Counted from the stretch's first letter, positions 55,428-63,156 are shown. The stretch is DNA of 64,000 nt from Metapseudomonas otitidis (GCF_900111835.1 NZ_FOJP01000014.1:164376-228375), one strand, 5' to 3'. Notes: generated by a model from the letters alone, not told the origin. Numbers and translations are program-made.

Positions 55428-56036
55428 CTAGCGAGCGCGAGCCTGCGCCGCGTGACGGGCGATCCAGGTGTGCAGCTGGGCGAAGTTCGGGGTGAATTCC
55501 GGTGTGCTCATCAGCGACGGCGCGAACACCTCGCTGATGGCCCGTTCCAGCAGGCGGACGGCCTGGGCGTTGTCCAGCACCTCGCCAAGGTCACGGACGA
55601 AGGCGCTGAAGCCCCAGACCCGCTGGTTCAGTTGCAGGCCGACGAACCAGCGGAACAGCAGGTTGTAGTTGAGCTGCTCGTAGAGCTGCTTCTCGCTGGG
55701 CAGCGAATACAGCACCTGCAGCACCAGCGCCTGCAGCAGCGCCCGCAGCGGCACCTGCAGCTGGCGTGTACGGGCCCAGCCCTGCAACGCCTCCAGGGCC
55801 GGCTCCAGCAGCGCATCCAGTTGCGGCTTGAGCACCACCAGCGAGTGGCCCGGGGGGATGTAGCTGGACACCTCCTTGAGCGCGCTCTGCCAGTCCTCCT
55901 GGGACACGATCCACACCCAGGGCGCGCCGTAGCGGTAGACCGAAACGGGCTTCTTGCGCGCCGCCTCGACGATCTTCGACAGGCGCTGGTCCAGCTCCTG
56001 CATCCCCACCTTCGCGAATCCGTCCATCTTCCCCAT
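55428..56036 (-). CDS. phdA: PhdA-like protein: Phd-type N-terminus joined to a transposase-like DUF772 segment
   Basis: A 202-residue protein with two recognisable parts. Residues about 5-50 resemble a Phd/YefM antitoxin DNA-binding domain (FAKVGMQELDQRLSKIVEAA, VSVYRYGAPWVWIVSQEDW). Residues about 98-146 match the N-terminal DUF772 segment of IS5-type transposases (LPSEKQLYEQLNYNLLFRWF). No toxin gene and no transposase catalytic domain follow. P. aeruginosa PhdA (PA0691), implicated in biofilm lysis control, lies at the same place between pdtA and pdtB. Start at the ATG at 56036 with GGAG upstream. First gene of the Pdt-type operon here. Confidence 0.75.
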   Translation of the reverse strand: MGKMDGFAKVGMQELDQRLSKIVEAARKKPVSVYRYGAPWVWIVSQEDWQSALKEVSSYIPPGHSLVVLKPQLDALLEPALEALQGWARTRQLQVPLRALLQALVLQVLYSLPSEKQLYEQLNYNLLFRWFVGLQLNQRVWGFSAFVRDLGEVLDNAQAVRLLERAISEVFAPSLMSTPEFTPNFAQLHTWIARHAAQARAR

Positions 56037-56375
56037 CGCCGTTGCTCCACTGCCTGGCCGGGGCCCGCAAACCCGCGGGCCGAAGTGGCCGCCTTCCGTA
56101 GCGGCCGATGTGGCGCGGCGTTGTCCTTGCCGTCGTCGTTCCACACTCCCTTGACCGGCGCCCGGCGAAGGCACCGAACTTTTGTCATCGAATCTTCATG
56201 AACGGCGTCGGAAGGACGGGACTTGCGGGGGTGGAAAGCGTCTGGAACGGGTATTACGGGGCGGTGGGGATCGCCTTCGCCTGGTAGATGCGGGAACGGA
56301 CAAGGCGCTGAAACGACCCTGCGGAAATGAAAAGGCCCGGCTGATGCAGGGCCTCTTTGGGGAGACGTGAAGGGT
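56037..56375. other. 339-bp gap holding the phdA promoter region
   Basis: No gene is visible. On the minus strand it should contain the promoter of the phdA-pdtB operon, possibly read by the VreI-like sigma factor, but I cannot assign -35/-10 elements. A GC hairpin with arms GGGCCCGC and GCGGGCC lies near 56060-56082. The right end holds the terminator of the neighbouring small gene. Confidence 0.4.
56330..56358 (-). terminator. Intrinsic terminator of the small DUF6124-like gene
   Basis: On the minus strand GAGGCCC, a short loop and GGGCC are followed by TTTTCATTT, 17 bp after the stop of the upstream gene. It insulates the phdA operon from upstream transcription. Confidence 0.75.
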
Positions 56376-56657
56376 TCAGTCGACGGTGCTCAGGCGGTCA
56401 CGCTTCACTGCCTCCCGAGCCGCACGGAGCAGGTCATAGGCATCCGACAGCAACAGGTTGGCCGCCTCGGCTACGTTGGCCAGGTAACGCCCATCAGCAC
56501 AGGAACCCTCCATGTACGCGAAGCTGGCCAGCAAATCGCGCGCGGCCATCAGGCGGTACTCGGCTGTTTCCTGGAGATCCAGATAGGACCGGCTGCCATC
56601 GAGCAAGAGAACGGAAGAACCGGAGGGGTTGGCGGAGAGCGGGCGCAGGTCAGTCAT
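56376..56657 (-). CDS. Small helical protein (DUF6124/DUF3077-like)
   Basis: A 93-residue protein with a mostly helical C-terminal two-thirds (EYRLMAARDLLASFAYMEGS, NVAEAANLLLSDAYDLL), the look of the abundant Pseudomonas DUF3077/DUF6124 family of unknown function. GGAGGTC precedes the ATG. It is served by a structured leader (56657-56855) with a sigma-70-like promoter, an attenuator-like hairpin pair and a short leader frame that overlaps its start by 8 bp, so its expression is probably conditional. Confidence 0.7.
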   Translation of the reverse strand: MTDLRPLSANPSGSSVLLLDGSRSYLDLQETAEYRLMAARDLLASFAYMEGSCADGRYLANVAEAANLLLSDAYDLLRAAREAVKRDRLSTVD

Positions 56658-56736
56658 GACGAAGACCTCCGCGGCTGCGCAGGTGGTTGGAAGCGGATGA
56701 AGAAAAGACAGGCATATCGAGAGGGGCGCGAGTCAT
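56650..56736 (-). CDS. Possible 28-codon leader ORF overlapping the small gene
   Basis: An ATG at 56736 with a very good ribosome site (AGGAGC, 8 nt upstream) opens a 28-codon frame (starts MTRAPLDMPVFSSS) that ends at a TGA 5 bp inside the next gene's start region. Overlap with the downstream start implies translational coupling. Whether the peptide itself matters is unknown. Confidence 0.45.
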   Translation of the reverse strand: MTRAPLDMPVFSSSASNHLRSRGGLRHD

Positions 56737-56758
56737 AACGCGATGCTCCTAGCGTGAG

Positions 56759-56800
56759 AAAAAAGCGCCTGCACTCGAATGGTAGGCGCCGGTACGCCTA
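56759..56800 (-). promoter_or_regulatory. Attenuator-like terminator/antiterminator hairpin pair
   Basis: Read on the minus strand. TAGGCG (56800-56795) pairs with CGCCTA (56788-56783) across a 6-nt loop. The overlapping GCGCCT (56789-56784) pairs instead with AGGCGC (56770-56765), which is followed directly by TTTTTT. The two pairings cannot coexist: one is a canonical intrinsic terminator, the other would prevent it. A further hairpin (CGACC/GGTCG) lies just upstream at 56808-56823. Confidence 0.6.
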
Positions 56801-56849
56801 GAGTTTTCGACCGGCCAAGGTCGGCTACGGGATTGACCGCAGCGGGCGG

Positions 56850-56878
56850 ACTATAGGAGGCAGCAGGAAAGCTCGCAA
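56850..56878 (-). promoter_or_regulatory. Sigma-70-like promoter for the small gene's leader
   Basis: On the minus strand TTGCGA (56878-56873), exactly 17 bp, then TATAGT (56855-56850). Four and five of six consensus matches with ideal spacing. Transcripts would start near 56843 and run through the attenuator-like structure. Confidence 0.6.
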
Positions 56879-56879
56879 G

Positions 56880-57250
56880 AGAAAAAGGGCGGCAGGGGAT
56901 GGAATCAAAGCGTGAGGTTGCGCTGTTCCTCCTCAGTCAGGCGGCTATGGGCCTTCTTGAGGACCTGTCAGAGACGTAGTACCGGGGATTACAACGACAG
57001 ATTGCTGCCGCTGCTTATGTGGCATCTGATCCTGGCATAGAGGCCGTGCCCCTGAATGCGCGATCACGCAGTACCTCCGAAACAGATAATCCGCAAAGGA
57101 TCACCTGCTGAGTCACTTATAAGGCTGATAAATAAAAACCTCATAGCGACCCAGAACCTGCCGCAGAAAACCCCCACTCATGGATCAACTTCTACCCAGA
57201 ACCGCCGGCAACATAATAAAAGCCCCATGAGCGCCAGCCCCAATCAAAAC
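56880..57250. other. Gap of about 370 bp with remnants only
   Basis: No intact gene. On the minus strand a short open tail near 56959-56900 (VLKKAHSRLTEEEQRNLTL then stop) looks like the end of a lost GC-rich gene. The base composition drops sharply here from GC-rich to AT-rich, marking the boundary of the accessory segment. Confidence 0.4.
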
Positions 57251-57709
57251 TCAGACAAGCAAGCCGCAATAGTCATGCATATATTCATCATACTCAGTGA
57301 CAACCCAGACATGACCATCCAACTTATCTATATAAACAACTCCCCCTGCCCTTTCCTCTGAACCTCCCACCATTGAGAAGGCCCAGAACAGCGGCGAATC
57401 ATCGGCAACTCGCGCCCCTTCAAACGCCACACTCCGCCCCATTAGAGCGGCGTAATCCTTGGCCAAACAGAAAGCTTCTTCCCTGCTGATATTCGGATTT
57501 TCTCTATAAGCGACAGGGACATTCATAGCCTCAAACCCGTTACGCCTCAACTCGACCACAAAGGTAACCAGCCTGATGCGCTCCACATTCACACCCAGAT
57601 AGCCAGAGCCATAAATCCTGGCCTCACTGGAAAAACCTTTATCGAACACACTCAAAAACCTAAGGTATTCGGAATGCACAGGCTGCTTAAGATATAAATC
57701 ACAGATCAC
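57251..57709 (-). CDS. Orphan immunity-type protein, unrecognised
   Basis: A 152-residue acidic soluble protein, AT-rich in codon use. The GTG start has GGGGAAG just upstream. Features are FLSVFDKGFSSEARIYGSGY, an acidic C-terminal half and EYDEYMHDYCG near the end. I recognise no family. Its size, acidity, solitary placement and orientation with other such genes suit an immunity protein of a polymorphic-toxin array. No toxin partner is attached. Confidence 0.6.
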   Translation of the reverse strand: MICDLYLKQPVHSEYLRFLSVFDKGFSSEARIYGSGYLGVNVERIRLVTFVVELRRNGFEAMNVPVAYRENPNISREEAFCLAKDYAALMGRSVAFEGARVADDSPLFWAFSMVGGSEERAGGVVYIDKLDGHVWVVTEYDEYMHDYCGLLV

Positions 57710-57884
57710 GCTACTTCCCCATACTTGTCACAGTCGCCCCAACACATACCAAACTAAAAAATCTAACCACCCCCACAAACTGACGCACTTCCACAACGAT
57801 CCGAATCTTTATAATATTTTCAATTTCACGCCTCACAATATCGGGCGTTTACTTCATAAAAGCCGACAACACCAGGGCACTTCA

Positions 57885-58208
57885 TCAGGACTCTGCAACC
57901 TTATACAGAATCCGCCCCCAAATTGAGCTCAGCCGCTGCCAGAAATTTTCATCATAGTGGTAGTCGCGATCCAACCCCAAACAAACCGCTATCTCCACGA
58001 CCTCACCGTCAATAAATTTCTCATTCAACTTCAAATCCATGACCTCCAGCAGCAAATACTCAAAGGCCATCTCATACTCGCCATGCGTCATATAATGTGA
58101 AATATCAGAAAAAGCCTCTTTACTGATATCCGAACGAATAAGCATAAGCTTCTCAGAAATCCAATTTCTTATTTCAAGAGCATCCAGACACACCTCAACC
58201 ACTCCCAT
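57885..58208 (-). CDS. MafI-like immunity protein
   Basis: A 107-residue acidic helical protein. The segment YMTHGEYEMAFEYLLLEVMD matches the pattern of MafI-type immunity proteins (a helix with H/A-G-E-x-x-x-A-x-E-x-L). Others of this family protect against MafB or CdiA nuclease tips. No cognate toxin segment is next to it. The flanking gaps (57710-57884 and 58209-58581) hold no intact gene. Family assignment is from the motif alone. Confidence 0.55.
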   Translation of the reverse strand: MGVVEVCLDALEIRNWISEKLMLIRSDISKEAFSDISHYMTHGEYEMAFEYLLLEVMDLKLNEKFIDGEVVEIAVCLGLDRDYHYDENFWQRLSSIWGRILYKVAES

Positions 58209-58581
58209 CACTCACCGAACCACCAAGTGAATTCTAATCAAAAGCCTTATCACAGAAATCGCCCCCCGACTCACCGGACAAGGAGTCTCAAAAGCCGAGC
58301 ACTACTCAAAAATAGAAGCCACAAAACCCAAAACAGCACAAAATCAATAGCCACTACAAAATATTGAGCCAGATCAAAAAATCGCACCATTACCCATACC
58401 ACTTATCATGCACCACCCCTGCCAAATCTTGGGATAACCTATGGAGAGTTGCTCGCTAACAGGAGAGATGTGCCTTAAACGCAGAGACCCGGTCAACAGC
58501 CACATTTCTGCAGCAAAGGTCGGACTAAAGAAGAAGCTCAGTATCCAATCAGCTGGCTGCACTGACTTGACCCAGAGCTTT
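58209..58581. other. Gap of about 370 bp, no supportable gene
   Basis: AT-rich to the left, more GC-rich to the right (58440-58570). Short frames on both strands lack ribosome sites or motifs. The GC-rich part looks like debris of a different origin from the immunity genes around it, perhaps an old IS or toxin fragment. Confidence 0.35.
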
Positions 58582-58830
58582 CTAAACTTTTCCCTTGCCG
58601 AGGCACTCAACTATTTCTCTGTGCAACGGTATTGATGCATCCACAACCGGCTTCCAAACAGGGCTCTCCGATACAAATCGCTTTGCATCAGCAAGAGTGC
58701 AACCATATTCTTCAACCAAGAATCTTATGCTTTCAGTGATTGTAAAGCCTAGCCCGTGAAGCAGAAGCACAACATCACCACTCCCCAGACCCTCACGAAC
58801 TTTCTTATTAATTTCCGCCATATCCTTCAT
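58582..58830 (-). CDS. Small protein resembling a ribosomal L7/L12 C-terminal fold
   Basis: An 82-residue protein. The segment GLGFTITESIRFLVEEYGCTLADAKRFV follows the L7/L12 C-terminal pattern (helix, Ile-x-x-hydrophobic, Arg/Glu, Gly, Leu, then Glu/Asp-Ala-Lys). Small stand-alone proteins of this type occur in polymorphic-toxin arrays and elsewhere in Pseudomonas. ATG at 58830 chosen; nine further residues upstream are possible. No clear ribosome site. Function unknown. Confidence 0.5.
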   Translation of the reverse strand: MKDMAEINKKVREGLGSGDVVLLLHGLGFTITESIRFLVEEYGCTLADAKRFVSESPVWKPVVDASIPLHREIVECLGKGKV

Positions 58831-58898
58831 ATAACATCCATCAGAAGGGCTGTGCATGGGTAATGTCGCTTACTTGTGCTGATGAAGGATGAAGCAAA

Positions 58899-59375
58899 CT
58901 AGAAATTCGCCTGACAAAATGTAACCACCGGCCCATACTCCTGTTCCGAATTTGATATTTTCACATCAAACCTTCTATCAGGAAATTTATTTCCCAAAAT
59001 CAATTTCCACGAAAACACAAGAACCTCAGCTAGCTGTTCAAAAACTCTATCATCCACCTCCTCCACGCACCCATCGAACAAATCATATAAATGAGTATGA
59101 TTGATCATCCTTTCAACGGCATGCAGGTCGCCACCAAATATCTCAAGCCAAGATAAAAACGCATCGCTGTTATAATTCCTCTCTAGAAAAACACCATTCT
59201 CCACAACAACGAAATCGGGGAAAAAAATCCTACAAGACAGCAACACATCCTCTGGATTACATTGATCACTTATATATGAATATTCATCAACCTGACTCTT
59301 ATTACCCCAACCAGACTTCCATAAGTCGTAGCGGGACAAACCAAAAAACTCATTAAGCGCATTAATTTTTACCAT
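58899..59375 (-). CDS. Orphan acidic protein, probably immunity
   Basis: A 158-residue acidic protein without a signal peptide. Notable segments are WKSGWGNKSQVDEYSYI, LEIFGGDLHAVERMINHTH and a C-terminal EQEYGPVVTFCQANF. I do not recognise a family. It stands in the minus-strand series of orphan immunity-type genes, about 360 bp after the membrane-protein gene, with an imperfect repeat (59476-59533) just upstream of it. Confidence 0.55.
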   Translation of the reverse strand: MVKINALNEFFGLSRYDLWKSGWGNKSQVDEYSYISDQCNPEDVLLSCRIFFPDFVVVENGVFLERNYNSDAFLSWLEIFGGDLHAVERMINHTHLYDLFDGCVEEVDDRVFEQLAEVLVFSWKLILGNKFPDRRFDVKISNSEQEYGPVVTFCQANF

Positions 59376-59734
59376 GGAATCTCGTCCACCCTGGCTATTC
59401 TTGGCGCTAATTTTGTCGAAGGCGACTGAAGTCTAATTCTTCCGTCCGGCAGCTTATTTTTGAACAGTTTGCTCATTTCAAAAACCGATGACTGAAGTCG
59501 ACCAGAAATACGGGGCTACTTCAGACCACCCTTATATTTTTACGTTGTTTCTTTTGTGCGCTGGGCTACGCAGGCTTTTTTGCCGACCGGTGGCGTTCTT
59601 CAGGAGCTTTAATACTCGGCACTTGCAAAGAAGAAACTATTGTGACATGACGATACTCATAGACAAGCTCAGGCACTAAAGTAAATTTGCGAAAATCCCT
59701 CGGAGTCCGCCTCCTTTCCTTTACCCAAAACACA
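59376..59734. other. Gap of about 360 bp with module-boundary repeat
   Basis: No gene with a ribosome site. It contains the first copy of a 58-62-bp imperfect repeat (59476-59533) whose second copy lies at 60801-60862. Confidence 0.4.
59476..59533. repeat. Imperfect direct repeat, copy A
   Basis: TTTCAAAAA, then ACTGAAGTCG, CCA-AAATA, CTACTTCAGACC. About four-fifths identical to copy B at 60801-60862 by eye. It contains an internal inverted repeat CTGAAGT/ACTTCAG. Sits at the edge between two orphan modules. Confidence 0.6.
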
Positions 59735-59998
59735 TTACCGACCAACATTAGCGTCTATTATAGCCGAAAACATTTCACGCTTTTTAACAACAAAAAACAC
59801 AGTACACACAACAGAAAGAGGAGCAGAAAAAAAAGCATGAACCATTAAAACCAAACTATCTTTCACCTGAAAAACCGACATTAAAATCCCACAAACAAAA
59901 AATACAATAAACAACCAAACAAAAAGCACCACCACTACTGTGGTAAACCACAAAACAGCTCTCGTTAGATTTAAATTAATTTTCATTCTCTTGACCAT
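59735..59998 (-). CDS. Two-helix membrane protein, probable immunity to the adjacent toxin tip
   Basis: An 87-residue inner-membrane protein with two hydrophobic segments (LWFTTVVVVLFVWLFIVFFV, and LVLMVHAFFSAPLSVVCTVF) and basic flanks. The ATG at 59998 (GGGGGT upstream) follows the toxin-tip stop by 8 bp. Immunity proteins against membrane-acting toxins are commonly small membrane proteins of this kind, so it probably neutralises the DUF4225-like tip encoded directly upstream. Confidence 0.6.
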   Translation of the reverse strand: MVKRMKINLNLTRAVLWFTTVVVVLFVWLFIVFFVCGILMSVFQVKDSLVLMVHAFFSAPLSVVCTVFFVVKKREMFSAIIDANVGR

Positions 59999-60006
59999 TA
60001 ATAATT

Positions 60007-60639
60007 TTACCCCCAAAAATCGTACCCTTTACCGCCAACACCAAGCAAATAAATAGCACCAGCAGTACCATACGGAGTAGATTTATATGTCAAAGGCAAA
60101 AAGTAATTATTATCCATACGAGAAACCATAACTCTAAATATTGAATTTAGCCGATTAAATCCGTCTGCCTTACCCATAGCTAAGGAAATTTTTACAAATC
60201 CCACCCCTACCGATACTGCTAAATCCACCCCACCATATAGAACTGCCCCATACCCTCCCGGAATGTTATTAAAATCCGTCTCTACTGGATTAAACGCACT
60301 GCCGTCGCCAGGAAAATGCGTATAAAATCCCGTCGATCCCTCTGTAACATTACCTGCACCGAAGAGAGCCAGAGAGCCACCACCGAGCGTACACCCCAAA
60401 CCTACTGCTCCAGCACACAAAGTAACGCCACCATAAACGCTCCCCCCTACTAATTGGGTAGTGTACTTGCCGAGAGGAATTCCATCTGTATTCATGAAAT
60501 CCTTCGTGCCATCCCAAGCAGAATAATCAAAAAGCCCTTTACTATGCTGAGACTCAACCCAGGCCAATTCATTACTTAGGTTCTGTACGAAAAGTCGGTA
60601 CAGGTAGAATCGCCACCATGATTGGCTGGAGGCCCACAT
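60007..60639 (-). pseudogene. Detached C-terminal toxin tip (DUF4225-like) with an IS-derived N-terminus
   Basis: The open frame runs 210 codons, but its first about 20 (MWASSQSWWRFYLYRLFVQN) are read from an IS end (60577-60669), so the gene has lost its real 5 prime part. From Leu21 on it is a toxin-like C-terminal domain (SNELAWVESQHSKGLFDYS) with a Gly-rich hydrophobic core (VGLGCTLGGGSLALFGAGNV) that resembles DUF4225, found at the tips of polymorphic toxins. A membrane-type immunity gene follows 8 bp later. It could be mobilised onto a full exoprotein by recombination. Confidence 0.55.
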
Positions 60640-60669
60640 GGCAAGGCGCTACGAACTCCCGGATGTAAG
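60577..60669. mobile_element. 93-bp fragment of an IS5-family terminus
   Basis: Nearly identical (about 3 differences over the shared 93 bp) to the left end of the element that starts at 63529, including the terminal inverted-repeat start GGTTCTGTACGAAAAGTCGG and the transposase start MARRYELP. It is cut off after the eighth codon, so it is a remnant with no transposase. Confidence 0.85.
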
Positions 60670-60800
60670 CAGCAACCCCAACCCAGGTTACACAAATTTT
60701 CTGCACACCCTCCAGGGCATGGCCGCCGAGAGGTGCCCGCGGCGGCTAAAAACACAGAAGTGAGCGGGTGATTTGGTCGTTTTTTTTGGTCGACCCCCTG

Positions 60801-60862
60801 CTTTCAAAAAACAGCAGGTACTGAAGTCGGCCAAAAATATCGGACTACTTCAGACCATCCCT
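60801..60862. repeat. Imperfect direct repeat, copy B
   Basis: Second copy of the element at 59476-59533, directly after the DUF4304-like gene. It is preceded by a small hairpin (CCTGCT/AGCAGG). Confidence 0.6.
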
Positions 60863-61469
60863 AGGATATCGAAAGTATATTTTTGAATTCTCGCTTCAAA
60901 CTAACAGCCATTCCACACACTGAAAGACCATACTCAGCCGCCTCTTTGGCAAGATTAAGCCTGTTAAGTTCGATATTTATTTTCGCACACAGCAAAGCCA
61001 AGCGAGATCTAGTCATCATTGAAAGAAATTCTGGCAACTTGCCCCCCTCAATATTCTCAACACTCAACACCTCACCAACCCCCGAAAGAGTCTCAAAAAA
61101 TCTGAAAAAAGGAAGGCCACACTCATAAAAAACAGATCTGACTTCTTCAATAATTTGCGGATGCGGCAAGTGGACCGAAAACCAATAATCGGCTGAACCT
61201 TCGGGCGTCAGTCTTTTCCTAATGAAGCAATCAACCTCCGAAATCCCACGTATAAAATCACTATCAGGAGAACTAGAATCAATTAAAAAAATAGGCTGAA
61301 CCCCTGCATTCAGCGCAACAGCCGCCCCATCACTTCTCAATTGAACTGACAAAAAATCAAAAAACTCCTTACGCCCCCTATAAAATCCATCTCTATTTTT
61401 ATAGAAACCTTCACCCTCAAAGATAGGGAAAACCACATCTGCCGCGGACTCCACCAGCCTTTTACCCAT
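60861..61469 (-). CDS. DUF4304-like immunity-type protein
   Basis: A 202-residue acidic protein. The N-terminal half fits DUF4304 (FEGEGFYKNRDGFYRGRKEF, then FLSVQLRSDGAAVALNAGV), a family found as immunity proteins in polymorphic toxin loci. I use the ATG at 61469 with AGAGGG upstream rather than the start 11 codons earlier. No toxin tip is adjacent. Confidence 0.6.
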   Translation of the reverse strand: MGKRLVESAADVVFPIFEGEGFYKNRDGFYRGRKEFFDFLSVQLRSDGAAVALNAGVQPIFLIDSSSPDSDFIRGISEVDCFIRKRLTPEGSADYWFSVHLPHPQIIEEVRSVFYECGLPFFRFFETLSGVGEVLSVENIEGGKLPEFLSMMTRSRLALLCAKINIELNRLNLAKEAAEYGLSVCGMAVSLKREFKNILSIS

Positions 61470-61706
61470 ACACCAACCCTCTAAAAAGCCAGACCACCAC
61501 ACCTGATTAAATTACAAAACCTCAAGCTTTCCCTGAAAGACAGAACTCGCCCCAACTTCTAGCTCTTGCATTTTTTGCCCCCCCAAAAAAACCACATCAA
61601 CTCACCTCAAGGCAACTTCACATCATGCGCAAGCCCTTAACCGATCTGAAGTTTTACTCAATCATGCCCGACTTTTAATTAGTGGCTTGCTCTTAGTGAG
61701 CTGACC
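61470..61706. other. Short AT-rich gap before the IS remnants
   Basis: 237 bp with no gene. It probably holds the promoter of the DUF4304-like gene on the minus strand. Confidence 0.35.
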
Positions 61707-62020
61707 ATGAAGGAAGCACTGTATGAGATCACCGCACTGCGTCAACTACTCTACTGTTGATGACTCAGAGAAGCATCCCGAAAGACACGACGATCATGAG
61801 TTCCGCCGTCTGTTGGAGCAGCGCCGATTGGCTGCAGGGATCCAACGGGGTACGGGTTATCGTTGCGCTAAGGCACCATCGTCGATGCCACGATCATCCA
61901 TGCGCCGGGTTCGATCAAGAATCGGGAACACAAGCGTGATCCCGATGTAACTGACGAAGAAGGGCCACCAGTACTTCTTCGGTATGAAGACTCATAATAG
62001 GCGCCGATACTAAGTCTCGC
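61707..62020 (+). pseudogene. Decayed IS5-group transposase fragment
   Basis: Begins MKEALYEITALRQ, a conserved IS5-group transposase segment, and breaks after a few codons. Further recognisable pieces in shifting frames are DDTTIMSS, FRRLLEQRRLAAGI, GTIVDATIIHAPGSIKNREH, YFFGMKTH and GADTKSRP. Several stops and frameshifts mean it is inactive. Confidence 0.75.
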
Positions 62021-62030
62021 CCGGTACAAA

Positions 62031-62425
62031 TTCATCGAAGCGCAAAAGGTTCAGCCCAAAGGGTAGATTGAACTGGCCGACATAGCCCTTAGCCTCACAA
62101 ACAACCTCTACGGCATCGAACGCAACCTGAAAGAGACCAATGATGCCGAGCGCCTGATCGCCCGCCAGCAACGCAGCCAATCACTGCTTGAAGCCTAAAA
62201 CGCCATTCGCCCCTTCGCCATTGGGCGCAAGAAGCGGCTGCTCAGCGACACTTCAATAGCGCCACCGCCAGCGCGCAAACCACAGCCTGATCAAAACCGC
62301 CAAGGCCAACGGCCAAGCTTTACGCCTGGCGGCGCCACACCCCTTGAACGATTGCCAGCGGGCACAGAGCATTAAGGACTACGAAGCGCTGCTGCCATGT
62401 AACCACAAACCAGCCTCGCCGCTAT
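62031..62425 (+). pseudogene. Decayed IS66 transposase fragment
   Basis: Pieces of an IS66-type transposase C-terminal half in broken frames: FIEAQKVQPKG, IELADIALSLTNNLYGIERN, RPFAIGRKKRLLSDT, LIKTAKANGQ, and SIKDYEALLP. Multiple stops. No intact ends located. Confidence 0.75.
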
Positions 62426-62454
62426 GAACGCAAGGTTCTGACAGCAGGAGGAGT

Positions 62455-62690
62455 GGTTTATGGAGCACTTACACCTACATAGCCCTTGACAGAGCGGCAG
62501 CTACGAAAAGATTGACGACCTGTTCAGCCAGTACCTGCCCAAGGGCAAAAACTTGCCGGTTCACGGACCGGAAGAACTGGAGGTCATCGCCTTGCAACTG
62601 AATATGCGCCACGTAAGCGATTCGACTTGAAATGTCCTATCGAAGTCTGGGCAAGGTAACGCAGAAAGCCATAGGCATGCAGCATGTATT
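62455..62690 (+). pseudogene. Decayed IS30-type transposase C-terminus
   Basis: SGSYEKIDDLFSQYLPKGKN, then LPVHGPEELEVIALQLNMR, then after a frameshift KRFDLKCPIEVWAR and a stop. This is the pattern of IS30-family C-termini (QYLPKG, ELD-IA-LN-RPR, P-EV). No 5 prime part is present. Confidence 0.65.
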
Positions 62691-62745
62691 CTCCTGCTTC
62701 AATTCAATAACCGTGTTGCACTAAGCCTCCGCGAACGTCAAACCA

Positions 62746-63144
62746 CTATTTCTCATTTAAAACATCTATCTCACGCCAAAAAATGTCTTCTGGCAATTTC
62801 TGCCCCTTATGAAATAGCAAAAAAACCTCAATTACATCATCGATATTAAACCACTCATCTTTTTTTAACCTAACACTACCCGCACCAAATGAAAGAGAAG
62901 TTCCATCCTCAAAATTTGTGCTGGAATTCGAATGATAACCCCTAAAAAGTTTTTTGCTTTTAGCGTCATATCTTTCAATAAAACATGTAACCCTACCCCC
63001 AGCAACTTGCACATAGTTTCCGTCTTCATCTTTTATACATGCGAATGAACTAGGCCCGTAGCTTTTTAATTTTCTTAGCGTTTTTATAAGCCTCGCCTGA
63101 TCAACGCCAAATATTACAGATCTGTTTTCAGCTTCAAGTTTCAT
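62746..63144 (-). CDS. Immunity-type protein downstream of the broken nuclease-like toxin tip
   Basis: A 132-residue protein (FGVDQARLIKTLRKLKSYGP, FGAGSVRLKKDEWFNIDDVI). The frame is intact with a normal ATG (GATGGTGA upstream), starting 12 bp after the stop of the toxin remnant. Tight downstream placement is the classic toxin-immunity order. I do not recognise a named immunity family, so the role is contextual. Confidence 0.65.
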   Translation of the reverse strand: MKLEAENRSVIFGVDQARLIKTLRKLKSYGPSSFACIKDEDGNYVQVAGGRVTCFIERYDAKSKKLFRGYHSNSSTNFEDGTSLSFGAGSVRLKKDEWFNIDDVIEVFLLFHKGQKLPEDIFWREIDVLNEK

Positions 63145-63156
63145 TATTTTTCACCA

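Noticed and set aside
57056..57361. 101-codon plus-strand frame overlapping the orphan immunity gene
   Set aside because: Composition is AT-driven and lacks a start signal; the minus-strand gene is better supported.
58374..58635. Open frames of 64 and 78 codons on both strands
   Set aside because: No ribosome site and no family match; the GC-rich patch looks like debris.
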